Below, piece after piece: positions 9,379-17,463 of a stretch of DNA of 64,000 bases (the stretch's first letter is position 1; the number at the start of each line of letters is the position of its first letter). The notes below the pieces were generated by a model. It was given only the letters and a program-made list of their open reading frames with translations, ran no database searches and was not told the DNA's origin. Origin of the DNA: JASHPR01 sp963795055 (lineage in GTDB: Bacteria > Actinomycetota > Actinomycetes > Streptosporangiales > Streptosporangiaceae); assembly GCA_963795055.1 (NCBI GenBank), contig CAWCGJ010000034.1:1-64000 (forward strand), given 5' to 3'. The position numbers and the translations under genes are program-made.

Positions 9379-10074
9379 ATGGCCACGTGGCGGAAGCCAG
9401 GCCGCCGGCCCGCGATGGAGCCGGCGCCGGCTGCCGGGCGGGGTGAGCACTGGTGGCCGGTCGCCACGGCGATCATCGTCGTGGCCGGCCTGCATGTGGC
9501 GCTGCCGGCCCGGTACCGGGTGCAGCCCGCCTGGGTGGTCCCGGTTGTGCTGCTCGTGCTGCTGGCCGTGCTGATCGGCGGGGACCCCGGCCGTATCGAC
9601 CGGCAGAAGACCTGGCTGCGGGTCGTCACCGGCGTCGTCATCGCGTTCATCACCCTGGCGAGCCTGCTGGCCGCCGTCCGGCTGGTGGTGGACATCTTGA
9701 CCAGCAATAAGCTCTTCGCGCATAACCCGACCGGGCTGCTTGCCACCGGCGGGGTGATCTGGGTGACGAATGTGATCGCGTTCGGGTTGTGGTACTGGGA
9801 CCTTGATCGCGGCGGCGCCGCCGCCCGGGCCCACGACCCGGACCGGAACCCGGCGTTTGTCTTCCCCGAGATGCTGCACCCCGGCTACGCAGGCGCTGAC
9901 TGGGTGCCGCAGTTCATCGACTACCTGTCGCTGTCCTTCTGGACCGCTACCGCGGTCAGCCCGACCGACATTTCAGCGATCAAGCCATGGGCCAAGGCCC
10001 TCATGATGCTCGAAGCGGCCGGGTCGATCGCCCTGGCCGTGCTCGTGATTGGCTATGCGGTCAACCTTCTGTAG
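9379..10074 (+). CDS. integral membrane protein with four to five helices, function unknown
   Basis: A 231-aa membrane protein. Hydrophobic segments lie at about residues 26-44, 50-65, 80-105, 120-140 and 205-230. A soluble loop (145-180) holds DLDRGG and a run of Pro/His residues, and it is followed by the segment FIDYLSLSFWTATAVSPTD. That segment, two helices flanking a short Ser/Thr-rich re-entrant-like stretch, recalls two-helix ion-channel modules but lacks the TVGYG filter, so I only note the resemblance. The start could also be the ATG 36 nt downstream. It stands alone and no partner is obvious. Confidence 0.75.
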   Translation: MATWRKPGRRPAMEPAPAAGRGEHWWPVATAIIVVAGLHVALPARYRVQPAWVVPVVLLVLLAVLIGGDPGRIDRQKTWLRVVTGVVIAFITLASLLAAVRLVVDILTSNKLFAHNPTGLLATGGVIWVTNVIAFGLWYWDLDRGGAAARAHDPDRNPAFVFPEMLHPGYAGADWVPQFIDYLSLSFWTATAVSPTDISAIKPWAKALMMLEAAGSIALAVLVIGYAVNLL

Positions 10075-10483
10075 TGTCCCGGCGTGCTCCCCAGCCAGGC
10101 ACACGCTCGTCGTCAGAGTCAGCGGATGGCCTGGACCGGCGACCTGGCTTCTCAGCGGCCGCTGCCCGATGGGCTGCCGAGGATCTGGAGGGCGCCGCCC
10201 CTGTCCATGAACGGTTCACAACAGTTCTATGTGGGTGGACGCAGACGATTCCGTCACGGTCAGTGATCCTGCCTCGACATTTACGAGGCGCGCAGTGCCG
10301 CCGCTCTGCTCGATGATTGTGCGCAGCCGCCGCCAGCGGTATCCCGCGCCGATATGGACGATCTGCGCTGGCGCGGGATGGCGCTGCGATGATCTTTCAG
10401 CGGGCGGGCCGGACACCTGGTCCGGCAGGGGGAGCGCCGCTAAGTCTCCGATCTCCAACTGGCACCCGGCGGGTCCCTGCGGC
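10075..10483. other. intergenic region, no supported gene
   Basis: About 400 bp between two convergent genes. A minus-strand frame at 10216-10458 (80 codons) has a plausible-looking C-terminal half (TARLVNVEAGSLTV) but no family I recognise and no clear ribosome site. It may be the remnant of a lost gene. Nothing else is supported. Confidence 0.35.
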
Positions 10484-11224
10484 TCAGTCGGGGTATTCGT
10501 CCTTGCGCCAGATGCGGGCCTCGCTTGGGCCCTCTTTAGGCGTCCGCTCGAGCAGGAAGGAGTGGTAGGGCGCGACGAAGGGGTCTGGTGCCATCACCGT
10601 GTAGGTGTGGTAGACGGTGCCGTTCTCGCGCGCAAAGGCGATCCACCCGGGGCCCTCGCGCAGGCCGTCCCTGAGTTCGGCTCCGATCTGCTCTGACCAC
10701 TCCTGAAGCCCCTCGGGCGGATCGTCGATCATCGCCTTGACCTCGGGGACCTGCTGCGTCTGCTGCTCGGTCATCGCGAGGCCGAAGTCGAACGGGAAGT
10801 CCGTGCGGTAGGTCGACACGTACGGGAACTGCCAGCCCATCCGCTCTTTGTAGGCGAGGAGCCGGCCGATCGGCGCGCGCGAGAAGCAGATCAGGGTCAC
10901 GTCGGAGTGGTTGAGGTGAACCAGCGTCCCGCCGAGCTCGTCGCCGAGGCTCGTACACCCAGGACACGCGCCGCGTGAGTACGCCGGCCCGAACATGATG
11001 TTGTAGGCGAGAAGCTGCGAGCGGCCGTCGAAGAGGTCCGCGAGGCTCTTCTTACCGTTCTCGGTGTCGAATTCGTAGTCCTTCTCGACCGCGACCCACG
11101 GAAGCTCGAGCCGCTTCCTGCGGATCTCCTCGTTGCGCTGCGCCTGCCCGGCCTCGAGCTGCGCGAGCTCCTCACGGGCCGCCTGCCATTCCTCGTGGGT
11201 TCCGGTCCTGTGCTCGGGCATCAT
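10484..11224 (-). CDS. DUF899 family thioredoxin-like protein
   Basis: A 246-aa protein of the DUF899 family, with a thioredoxin-like fold, strong in actinomycetes and usually of similar length. Diagnostic stretches are LPWVAVEKDYEFD, LLAYNIMFGP and a Cys-x-x-Cys pair (Cys87 and Cys90 in GACPGC) where thioredoxins keep their redox pair. It is cytosolic with no signal peptide. The ATG-ATG start follows AAGGGAG. Some relatives are annotated as possible disulfide oxidoreductases or dithiol-disulfide isomerases, but no substrate is known. It appears to be a single-gene unit, convergent with the membrane protein gene. Confidence 0.88.
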   Translation of the reverse strand: MMPEHRTGTHEEWQAAREELAQLEAGQAQRNEEIRRKRLELPWVAVEKDYEFDTENGKKSLADLFDGRSQLLAYNIMFGPAYSRGACPGCTSLGDELGGTLVHLNHSDVTLICFSRAPIGRLLAYKERMGWQFPYVSTYRTDFPFDFGLAMTEQQTQQVPEVKAMIDDPPEGLQEWSEQIGAELRDGLREGPGWIAFARENGTVYHTYTVMAPDPFVAPYHSFLLERTPKEGPSEARIWRKDEYPD

Positions 11225-11482
11225 CTACTCCCTTCGGGACGCGGCCTGAATCGGTCGTGGCAACACGCTACGTGAGCCACAGATTGCGACTCCCCGCGGC
11301 GCGGAAAATCATCGCGGGGGTTCCTGCAGCGGCGCTGGACGCGGGCTTGAGCAGCCGGGCGAGCTTTGGGGGCGATTCTTACTAAGCATCGGAGGCCAGG
11401 CGGCGGGCCTCCCGCCCGCCCGCACCCGCCGCAATAACCCGCCGGCCGGCTGAACTGCCCGTGTCCACCATCCGTACTAGTA

Positions 11483-11496
11483 GTTGAGCAGTCAAC
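11483..11496. promoter_or_regulatory. short inverted repeat upstream of the secreted protein gene
   Basis: GTTGA-gcag-TCAAC is a perfect 5-bp inverted repeat with a 4-nt gap, 18 nt before the ATG at 11514 and next to the ribosome site GTAGGAGA. It may be an operator or a small mRNA hairpin. Which regulator would use it is unknown. Confidence 0.35.
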
Positions 11497-11513
11497 ATCA
11501 GTAGGAGACAGCC

Positions 11514-12044
11514 ATGCGACACCCAAAGATCATCATCGCCGGCATCGGCCTGGCCGCAGTGGCCGCCGCCGGCGGCATCACCGCCGCCTCGGCAGGCACC
11601 TCGCCGGCCAGCAGCACGCACTCCGCCAGCCAGGGCTCCGCGGCGACCGTGCGCACCGCGCCGGCGACCGTCGGAGGCAAGACCGAGACCATCCTGGTCA
11701 ACCGCCGCGGCCTGCCGCTGTACTACTACCGGCCCGACACCGCGACCAGGTCGCTGGTCACCGGCGGCCTGCTCGCGCTGTGGCCGGCGGTGACCTCGAC
11801 CACGCCCGCTGCGGGCGCCGGGGTGAACGGCAAGCTCACCGTGCTCAACGACGCCCACGGCCAGCAGGTCACCTACAACGGCCACCCGCTCTACACCTTC
11901 GCGGACGATCAGACGGGCCAGGTGACCGGCCAGGGCGTCTCGGACTTCTTCGTCGCCACCCCCGGCCTCGCCCCGATCACCGGGTCCCCGGCGCCAGCGG
12001 GATCGGCCCCTGCCGCCCCGTCCGGCGGCAGTTACGGCTACTGA
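11514..12044 (+). CDS. secreted protein with Lipoprotein_15-type (COG4315) domain, no cysteines
   Basis: A 176-aa secreted protein. An N-terminal signal peptide (KIIIAGIGLAAVAAAGGITAASA) is followed by a Ser/Ala-rich linker, then a domain of the secreted-repeat/Lipoprotein_15 type (about residues 50-155) with the hallmarks GLPLYYYRPDT, ALWPAV and YNGHPLYTFADD. The C-terminus is a Pro/Gly linker ending in SYGY. A second copy of this family lies at 48329-48859 with a true lipobox and an internal CNGSC motif; this copy has neither. It therefore seems to be released rather than lipid-anchored. The biochemical role of the family is unknown. Confidence 0.85.
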   Translation: MRHPKIIIAGIGLAAVAAAGGITAASAGTSPASSTHSASQGSAATVRTAPATVGGKTETILVNRRGLPLYYYRPDTATRSLVTGGLLALWPAVTSTTPAAGAGVNGKLTVLNDAHGQQVTYNGHPLYTFADDQTGQVTGQGVSDFFVATPGLAPITGSPAPAGSAPAAPSGGSYGY

Positions 12045-12063
12045 CACCGTCAGCCAACCCGGT

Positions 12064-12098
12064 CCGCTGACCTCCGCCCCTTCGGGTGGAGCCAGCGG
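12064..12098 (+). terminator. GC-rich hairpin between convergent genes
   Basis: An inner stem CTCCGCCC / GGGTGGAG closed by a CTTC loop, with an outer CCGCT / AGCGG pairing, lies 20 nt after the stop of the secreted protein gene and faces the end of the DeoR gene. There is no U-tract, as is common in actinomycetes. One G-T wobble occurs in the inner stem. Confidence 0.5.
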
Positions 12099-12227
12099 CC
12101 CAGGAGGCGCCGCGGCTACGCCCCGGGCCTCGGTGATCCGGGCCCGGGTGAACGCGGTGCCGACGGCGTCCGCCACCGATCTCCAGTAGTCGGGCCCTGA
12201 GAGCCGGCCGGGTCGCGGACATCGGCT

Positions 12228-12986
12228 TCACACTTGCCACACGGTGGTGCCGGCGGCGGTCAGCGCCTCGAGCTGCGCGGCCGGGGCGGTCTCGTCGGTG
12301 ACCACCGTGTCCAGGGACGACGCCGGGGCGACGGCCGCCAGTGCGGTACGGGTGAACTTGGAGCCGTCGGTGACCACGATCGTGCGGCGCGCCGAGGCGA
12401 TCGCGGCGCGCTTGACGGCGGCGTCGGGCAGGTCGTAGGCGGTCAGCCCGTCGGCCGCGCTCAGGCCGCAGCAGCCGAGGATCGCGGTGTCGAAGCGCAG
12501 CGCGGCGAGCGAGGTCTGTGCGAGCAGGCCGGTCATGGTCAGCTCGCCGGTTCGCACCTCGCCGCCGGGCATGAGCAGCGTCAGCCGCGGCCCGCCGGCC
12601 AGGGCGTTGGCGGCGTGCAGGGACAGCGGCATCACGGTGATCCGGTGGTTTCGCAAGGCGTTGGCCACCTCCAGACAGGTGGTGCCGCTGTCGATGACAA
12701 CTGATTCACCGTCGGCGATCAGCCGTGCGGTTTCCGCGGCGATGCGCTGCTTGGCCTCGATGCTGTCCTGCTTGCGCAGGGCGAAGGGCGGGCCCTCGCC
12801 GCGCAGCAACAGGTTCCTGGCCCCGCCGCGGAAACGCTCGAGCACGCCCTGTCCGGCCAGAACCTCCAGGTCACGGCGGATCGTCATCTCCGAGGCACCG
12901 GTGGCGGCGGCCAGCTCGGCCACGCTCACCTGTTCGGCGCCGCGGACCGCATCGGTGATCATCCTCAGTCTTCCCGAGCTTCCCAT
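12228..12986 (-). CDS. DeoR family transcriptional repressor
   Basis: A 252-aa repressor with a DeoR-type winged helix at the N-terminus (VSVAELAAATGASEMTIRRDLEVL, residues 20-45) and the DeoR C-terminal sensor fold that binds a sugar phosphate (VVIDSGTTCLEVANAL, then ILGCCGLSAADGLTAYD and VTDGSKF). I use the ATG at 12986, which follows AAGGAG closely; the frame is open 16 codons further upstream. It is divergent from a YbjJ-like MFS transporter, which it most likely controls together with itself. The inducer would be a phosphosugar by family precedent. Confidence 0.9.
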   Translation of the reverse strand: MGSSGRLRMITDAVRGAEQVSVAELAAATGASEMTIRRDLEVLAGQGVLERFRGGARNLLLRGEGPPFALRKQDSIEAKQRIAAETARLIADGESVVIDSGTTCLEVANALRNHRITVMPLSLHAANALAGGPRLTLLMPGGEVRTGELTMTGLLAQTSLAALRFDTAILGCCGLSAADGLTAYDLPDAAVKRAAIASARRTIVVTDGSKFTRTALAAVAPASSLDTVVTDETAPAAQLEALTAAGTTVWQV

Positions 12987-13060
12987 GCTCCTTATTGAAC
13001 ATAATATATGTGCGTAAGTCAATCTAGAGCACACAGATCATGTGCGTTAAGCTCGTAAGT
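12987..13060. promoter_or_regulatory. DeoR/MFS divergent promoter region with 11-bp direct repeats
   Basis: This short AT-rich stretch separates the two divergent genes. ATGTGCGTAAG at 13008-13018 recurs as ATGTGCGTTAAG at 13040-13051, a 32-bp (about three helical turns) offset, and a third ATGTGC occurs at 13061. DeoR proteins often bind direct repeats, so these are the best operator candidates. Confidence 0.45.
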
Positions 13061-14252
13061 ATGTGCCGGTCACTTCGCGCCGCCCGCGCGGCCACGTTCG
13101 CCTACTTCGCAGTCAACGGCTTCGTCATGGGCACCTGGGTCGTGCACATCAACGTCATCGCACGTCAAGCCGGAGTCGGTACCGCCACGCTCGGCTACCT
13201 CCTGCTCGCGCTCGGCGGCAGCGCCTTCGCCGGCATGCGGCTGTGCGGCCCGCTCAACGACCGCCTCGGACCACGGCGCGTCATCCCCGTGAGCGCGGCC
13301 CTGTTTAGCGCGGCCGTGGTCCTGCCCGCCCTCGCCCACAACGTCTGGTCGCTGGCCGGGGCCCTCGCCGCACTCGGCTTCAGCAACGGTTGCCTGGATG
13401 TGTCGATGAACACCCACGCCGTGAAGGTCGAACACCGCTACCAGCGCCCGATCATGTCCGCCTTCCATGCGACCTGGTCGCTCGGCGGCGTCCTGGCCTC
13501 GATCGCCGGCGCCCGCACGATCTCCTGGGGCTGGCCCATCGCGCCCACCTTCACCGTCATCGCCGTCCTCGCCGCCGCGACCTCGTTCCTGGCCGCGCCC
13601 GCCCTTCTGGCGAACGAAGCCGCCGCGACAGGCGCACTCCGGCCGGCCCCGCCCCAAGCCGCGGGTCCCCAAGGGCGTGTGGGCGCTCGCGGCGGTCGCG
13701 ATGATGGTCATGCTGTGCGAGGGCGTCGCCTACGACTGGAGCACGGTGCATCTGCACACCGTCATCCACGCCTCCGCCGCGACATCGGCGCTGGCCTACG
13801 GCGCGTACGCCACCGCGGCGACCGCCGGCCGCCTGACCGCCGACCGGCTGGCCGCCCGGATCGGGCCGGTCGCGCTCTTCCGCTCCGGCGCCACGCTGGC
13901 CGGGCTCGGCATGGTCACGGTCGTCCTGTCCCACCAGGCCACCCTCGCCATCGCCGCGTGGGCAGCGGTAGGGCTCGGCCTCTCCGGCTGCATCCCCCAA
14001 CTGTTCACCGCCGCGGGCGGCCTCGACCGGGACGCCGCCGGAGCCATCGTCGCCCGAGTCGCCGGCCTCGGCTACCTGGGCATGCTCGCCGGACCCGCCA
14101 TAATCGGACCGCTCACCCGCCTCATAGCACTCAACCTCGCCCTCGTGCTCCCCATGGCCCTGTGCTTCGCCGCGGCCTACGCCGCCGGCGTCCTGCGACC
14201 AGCCCCGCAGCCCGCCGAGCGACCCGCTCGCCACCCAGTCTCAGCAAACTGA
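13061..14252 (+). pseudogene. MFS transporter (YbjJ-like) broken by a frameshift
   Basis: Two adjoining frames together make one 12-helix major facilitator of about 400 aa. The first (from ATG 13061, frame 2) carries helices 1-6 with motif-A-like DRLGPRR and SMNTHAVKVEHRY. The second (frame 3, to 14252) starts sensibly at about PKPRVPKGVWALA and carries helices 7-12 (LTADRLAARIGP and so on). The switch is +1 and falls between about 13620 and 13650, inside a GC-rich central loop. Both halves look well conserved, so this is a recent mutation or a sequencing error. The DeoR neighbour suggests a sugar or sugar-derivative substrate. Confidence 0.8.
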
Positions 14253-14398
14253 GGACGTGCGAGCGCCTCATCATGATCCCGGTGATGCGGGGTCACCTGC
14301 CCGCCCGTGACCATGACGTCGTGGACATGGCACCCGCCCCGTACCTGATCCGGATCAAGGGGAGCCGCGGCGCGAATCACCGGGATCAGGCGACGTCT

Positions 14399-14497
14399 GG
14401 GATTACGGCGGCGCTGCCGGCGCAGGACCTGGGCCGGGCCAGAGCGTTCTACGTTGAGAAAGTGGGACTTCAGGCACTCGAGTCCGGCCGCCGGTAG
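14399..14497 (+). pseudogene. truncated N-terminus of a VOC/glyoxalase-fold protein
   Basis: The 33 codons before the TAG at 14495 read ITAALPAQDLGRARAFYVEK and then VGLQALESG, which is the classic first beta-alpha unit of VOC (glyoxalase/bleomycin-resistance) proteins. The rest of the domain (about 90 residues) is missing. It lies in the same frame as the tail of the broken MFS gene. Just upstream (about 14340) the frame reads YLIRIKG, which recurs as YVIRIKG near 48285. This looks like debris of several lost genes. Confidence 0.55.
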
Positions 14498-14544
14498 AGC
14501 CATGAAGATCATGGCCACCCCGCCGCCCGACCTGGTTCCGATTC

Positions 14545-14570
14545 TTGACAATTCAGATCAAGATTATAGA
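14545..14570 (+). promoter_or_regulatory. sulfur-island motif site a, with TTGACA box
   Basis: TTGACA (14545-14550) is followed by CAGATCAAGATTATAGA (14554-14570), a member of the 17-bp pattern CNNATCRANATKATAGR that recurs at sites b and f of the island. It ends 33 nt before the osmC start and lies in an AT-rich pocket in otherwise very GC-rich DNA. It is probably an operator overlapping the promoter. Confidence 0.55.
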
Positions 14571-14603
14571 GAGTTGGCCTTAGAACACATCAAGGAGGCC
14601 CCA

Positions 14604-15098
14604 GTGACACTCACCACCGTCATCGCAGACACCCGCAAGGCCGTGACCGACGACCCGGCCGCCGCGCAGGCGCTGTTCGGCACGCACAGCACGCTGACCG
14701 GCGTCACGGAGGTGGCTGTCCGCACCGCCACCCACGCCTTCACGGTCGACGAGCCGCCCGCGCTCGGCGGCGGCAGCGCACCGAACCCGGTCGAGTACGC
14801 GCTCGCCTCGCTCGGATCCTGCCAGGCCATCACCTACCGCTTCTGGGCCGAACACCTTGGCATCTCGTTCGACAAGCTCACCGTCACGGTCGAGGGAGAT
14901 CTCGATATCCGCGGCTTCTTCGGGTTCGACGACAACGTGCGGCCCGGTTACTCGGCGGCCCGGGTGCGGGTCGACATCACCGGGCCGGAGACCCCCGAGC
15001 GCTACCAGCAGCTCGCCGCGGCGGTGGACGAGCACTGCCCGGTCCTTGACCTGTTCCGCAACCCTGTCCCGGTCGACCGCACCATCACGGTCGGCTGA
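14604..15098 (+). CDS. OsmC family peroxidase-like protein, two-cysteine type
   Basis: A 164-aa OsmC/Ohr superfamily protein, likely a thiol-dependent reductase of organic hydroperoxides or a persulfide-handling protein. I start it at the GTG at 14604 because AAGGAGG lies 5 nt upstream; the frame is open 50 codons further upstream with no family resemblance. Both family cysteines are present: LASLGSCQAITYRFWA in the long central helix and DEHCPVLDLFRNPVPV near the end. It is the first gene of the sulfur island and has its own motif site. A second, one-cysteine paralog lies at 25631-26179. Confidence 0.85.
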   Translation: MTLTTVIADTRKAVTDDPAAAQALFGTHSTLTGVTEVAVRTATHAFTVDEPPALGGGSAPNPVEYALASLGSCQAITYRFWAEHLGISFDKLTVTVEGDLDIRGFFGFDDNVRPGYSAARVRVDITGPETPERYQQLAAAVDEHCPVLDLFRNPVPVDRTITVG

Positions 15099-15169
15099 CC
15101 AGACAGCCCAGGTCCATCCGGCCGGGCCCGCGTGCCCGCGGTGCCCGGCGGCCCAGTGGCCCAGCCGGG

Positions 15170-16075
15170 CTATCCGGGTCCGAGGTCAAGCGGCAGTTCG
15201 GCGTCTGCCGACCACTCTTCCAGGGAGCCGTCATAGATCGACACGTCCTCGCGTCCGGTGATCAAGAGCGCGTGCGCGACGACGGCGGCCGAGATCCCGC
15301 CGCCGCAGTAGACGGTCACCGGAGCGATGTCCGGGATGAGGGCGGCAGCCTCACGGAGTTCTGCCGGCGGGCGCAGGCGCCCGCCGGGAGTCAGCAGGGT
15401 GCGGGCCGGGATGTTGAGGCTGGACGGTATGTGCCCGCGCCTGGCGTACCGGGTGGGCGCGGTTCCCGCGAACAGCTCCTCCGAAAGAGCACAGACAAGC
15501 GCCCCGGCTTGCGAGCCGTTGACGACATCGAGCACGTCGGTCCGGTCCGCCCACATCCCGGGCCGCTCGCGCGCGGTGACGGCGGGGGCGCCATGGCCTG
15601 CTTCGGGAAGATCAGGACCCTGCGGCGCGCCGGACTCGACCGCCCCGCCGCTGGCCAGCCAGCCCTGCCAGCCGCCGTCGAGCACGGCAGCCCGGACGCT
15701 GATCCAGTGCAGCATCCACCAGAGCCGCGCCGCCCAGGCCCCGCCCGCAGCGTCATAGCAGACCACGGCGGACGAGTCGGTCACGCCCAGCCGCCCGACC
15801 GCAGCCGCCAGCCTGGCCGCCGACGGCCTGGCGAAATGGTAGGAGGCAGTGTGGTCGGAGAGATCCCCGAGCAGGTCCGCGTAACGAGCGGTAGGGATAT
15901 GAGCCGCGGCGAACCGCTCCCGGCCGCTGGCCGGGCGGTAGTCACCATCATGGGTAGCCGCGGGCAGCAGGACCGTCGCGTCGAGCACCGTAACGGGTGG
16001 GCCGAGATGGGCCGCGAGCCACGATGGCGACACCAGCGGCCCCGGCAACGGCGCGGACGGCGGGTCAGCCTCCAT
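15170..16075 (-). CDS. two-domain sulfurtransferase (rhodanese/3-mercaptopyruvate type)
   Basis: A 301-aa SseA-like tandem rhodanese. The N-terminal domain (about 15-145) lacks a catalytic Cys but keeps structural motifs (VVCYDAAGGAWAARLWW, VLDGGWQGW). The C-terminal domain (170-300) carries the active Cys257 in VYCGGGISAAVVAHAL, which would hold the persulfide. Thiosulfate or 3-mercaptopyruvate is the expected donor; the CGGGIS loop is closer to the mercaptopyruvate type (CGSGVT) than to the thiosulfate type. Cytosolic. Divergent from the flavin reductase pair with motif site b between them, so probably part of the sulfur regulon. Confidence 0.9.
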   Translation of the reverse strand: MEADPPSAPLPGPLVSPSWLAAHLGPPVTVLDATVLLPAATHDGDYRPASGRERFAAAHIPTARYADLLGDLSDHTASYHFARPSAARLAAAVGRLGVTDSSAVVCYDAAGGAWAARLWWMLHWISVRAAVLDGGWQGWLASGGAVESGAPQGPDLPEAGHGAPAVTARERPGMWADRTDVLDVVNGSQAGALVCALSEELFAGTAPTRYARRGHIPSSLNIPARTLLTPGGRLRPPAELREAAALIPDIAPVTVYCGGGISAAVVAHALLITGREDVSIYDGSLEEWSADAELPLDLGPG

Positions 16076-16224
16076 GGTGCCGAGGCTATAACGACGGACC
16101 TGGGGGCGAGCGGTGGCCGGCCGCGGCGCGAGCCGCCCATCATCGGGCGGCTGGCGTGACGGCGGTCACGAGAGCCTGCGCTGCCGGCGCCCGCCTTCCC
16201 GATGACGCTGCTAAGTCTCCTTTA

Positions 16225-16241
16225 CATATCGACATGATAGG
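16225..16241. promoter_or_regulatory. sulfur-island motif site b
   Basis: CATATCGACATGATAGG fits CNNATCRANATKATAGR. Its reverse complement matches the plus strand of site f at 14 of 17 positions. It lies in the divergent region between the sulfurtransferase gene (150 bp to its left) and the flavin reductase gene (55 bp to its right), so it could serve both. Confidence 0.55.
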
Positions 16242-16296
16242 ATTTCGAGGTGGCCGGGACGGGAGTGGTAATGGACCTCGACGAGGCGATCTGACG

Positions 16297-16836
16297 GTGA
16301 CCGCCCTTGAGGAGTCGGCCGCGGGGATCACGGCCCCCGAGTTCCGGCACGCAATCGGCCACTTCGCCACCGGGGTCACGGTGGTGACCTCGCTGGGACC
16401 GGACGGTCAGCCGGTCGGCACCACCGCCAGCGCGGTCACCTCGCTGTCGCTGGATCCGCCGCTCGTGCTGGTCTGCCTGGACCGCGCCAGCCTCACGCTC
16501 CGGGCGGTCCGGGCGCACGGCGCGTTCGTGGTCAACGTGCTCGCGGCGCCGCAACAGCACCTGTCGGCCAACTTTGCCCGTCGCGGACCGGCCGCGGCCT
16601 GGGACGGCGTCCGGCACCGCCCCGGCCCGACCGGCAGCCCCCGGCTGGAGGGCGTGCTGGCGGCCCTGGAGTGCACGGTCGAGAACAGTCTCCCCGGAGG
16701 GGATCACGAGATCGTGGTCGGCCGGGTGCGTGACGTCGAGACCAGCGACGGCGGCACCGCCCCGCTGCTGTTCTGGCGAGGCGTCTACTCGTCCCTGAGT
16801 GAGATGCGGCAGGATCGGCCCCCGTGCGCATCGTGA
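16297..16836 (+). CDS. flavin reductase-like FMN-binding protein
   Basis: A 179-aa flavin reductase of the split-barrel (PF01613-like) family that supplies FMNH2 to two-component monooxygenases. Family stretches are FRHAIGHFATGVTVVT, GTTASAVTSLSLDPPLVLVCL and GAFVVNVLA, with NFARRG after it. The GTG at 16297 gives the normal length; the frame is open some 100 codons further upstream with non-conserved sequence. The stop overlaps the next gene by 13 nt, so the two reductases are translationally linked. With four LLM monooxygenases downstream, it most likely provides their reduced flavin. Confidence 0.87.
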   Translation: MTALEESAAGITAPEFRHAIGHFATGVTVVTSLGPDGQPVGTTASAVTSLSLDPPLVLVCLDRASLTLRAVRAHGAFVVNVLAAPQQHLSANFARRGPAAAWDGVRHRPGPTGSPRLEGVLAALECTVENSLPGGDHEIVVGRVRDVETSDGGTAPLLFWRGVYSSLSEMRQDRPPCAS

Positions 16837-17318
16837 CCGTAGTCGGCAATCCCCGGTCCGCATCGCGCACGCATGGCCTCGCGCGGACCCTCGCCGTCGA
16901 GCTTGCTCACGTCCTGCCGGGCGCGAGCATCGGTGAGGTGGACCTGGCCGTGCTGGGCCCCCGCGTCCTCGATCAGGCCGACCCTGAGGCGTCGGCCGCT
17001 GTCGAGCAGGTGCTCGACGGCGACGTGCTGGTCGTCGCCAGCCCCACCTACAAGGCCACTTACTCGGGCCTGCTGAAGGCGTTCCTGGACCGGCTCGCCA
17101 CCGGAAGCCTGGCCGGAAAGACCGCCGTCCCGGTGCTGCTGGGCGGCGCGCCCAATCATCAGCTCGCGGTGGACGTGCACTTCACGCCGCTGCTGCTCGA
17201 GCTCGGTGCGGCCGTCCCGGTGCGCGGCCTGTTCGTGCTCGAGTCCGACGTCGAGGGTTTCGGATCATTCGCCGCGAAGTGGGCCGCGGCCAACGCTCCC
17301 GCGATCGCCCGCGGCTAG
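16824..17318 (+). CDS. NAD(P)H-dependent FMN reductase (SsuE-like)
   Basis: A 164-aa flavodoxin-fold NAD(P)H:FMN reductase. The N-terminal phosphate loop (VVGNPRSASRTHGLA), the middle motif (VVASPTYKATYSGLLKAFLD) and the late LLGGAPNHQLAVDVHF segment are those of the SsuE/MsuE family, which reduces FMN for alkanesulfonate and sulfone monooxygenases. It starts with GTG inside the end of the preceding flavin reductase. Two unrelated kinds of flavin reductase in one operon is notable. The next gene begins after an AT-rich island with motif site c. Confidence 0.88.
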   Translation: MRIVTVVGNPRSASRTHGLARTLAVELAHVLPGASIGEVDLAVLGPRVLDQADPEASAAVEQVLDGDVLVVASPTYKATYSGLLKAFLDRLATGSLAGKTAVPVLLGGAPNHQLAVDVHFTPLLLELGAAVPVRGLFVLESDVEGFGSFAAKWAAANAPAIARG

Positions 17319-17331
17319 GCCGGCCCGGGGA

Positions 17332-17370
17332 GCTATATTCGACAATCCCGATAGGGATAGCCTAAATTGG
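17332..17370 (+). promoter_or_regulatory. sulfur-island AT-rich site c, upstream of the monooxygenase operon
   Basis: An AT-rich island holds a perfect inverted repeat ATCCC-gata-GGGAT (17345-17358) and the words TCGACA and GATAGG, the same pair as in site b but 4 nt further apart. It is a weaker, half-matching member of the family. Downstream of it a TTG-initiated 40-codon frame (17367-17489) with three Cys codons (ACSRGHESQQQV early on) precedes the first monooxygenase and could be a leader peptide. Confidence 0.4.
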
Positions 17371-17463
17371 CATCAGAGGCCTGTTCACGCGGTCACGAGA
17401 GCCAGCAGCAGGTCCTGGCCTGCCGACCCGGCGGCGCGAACGGCACCCGGGAGGTGCGGCCGG

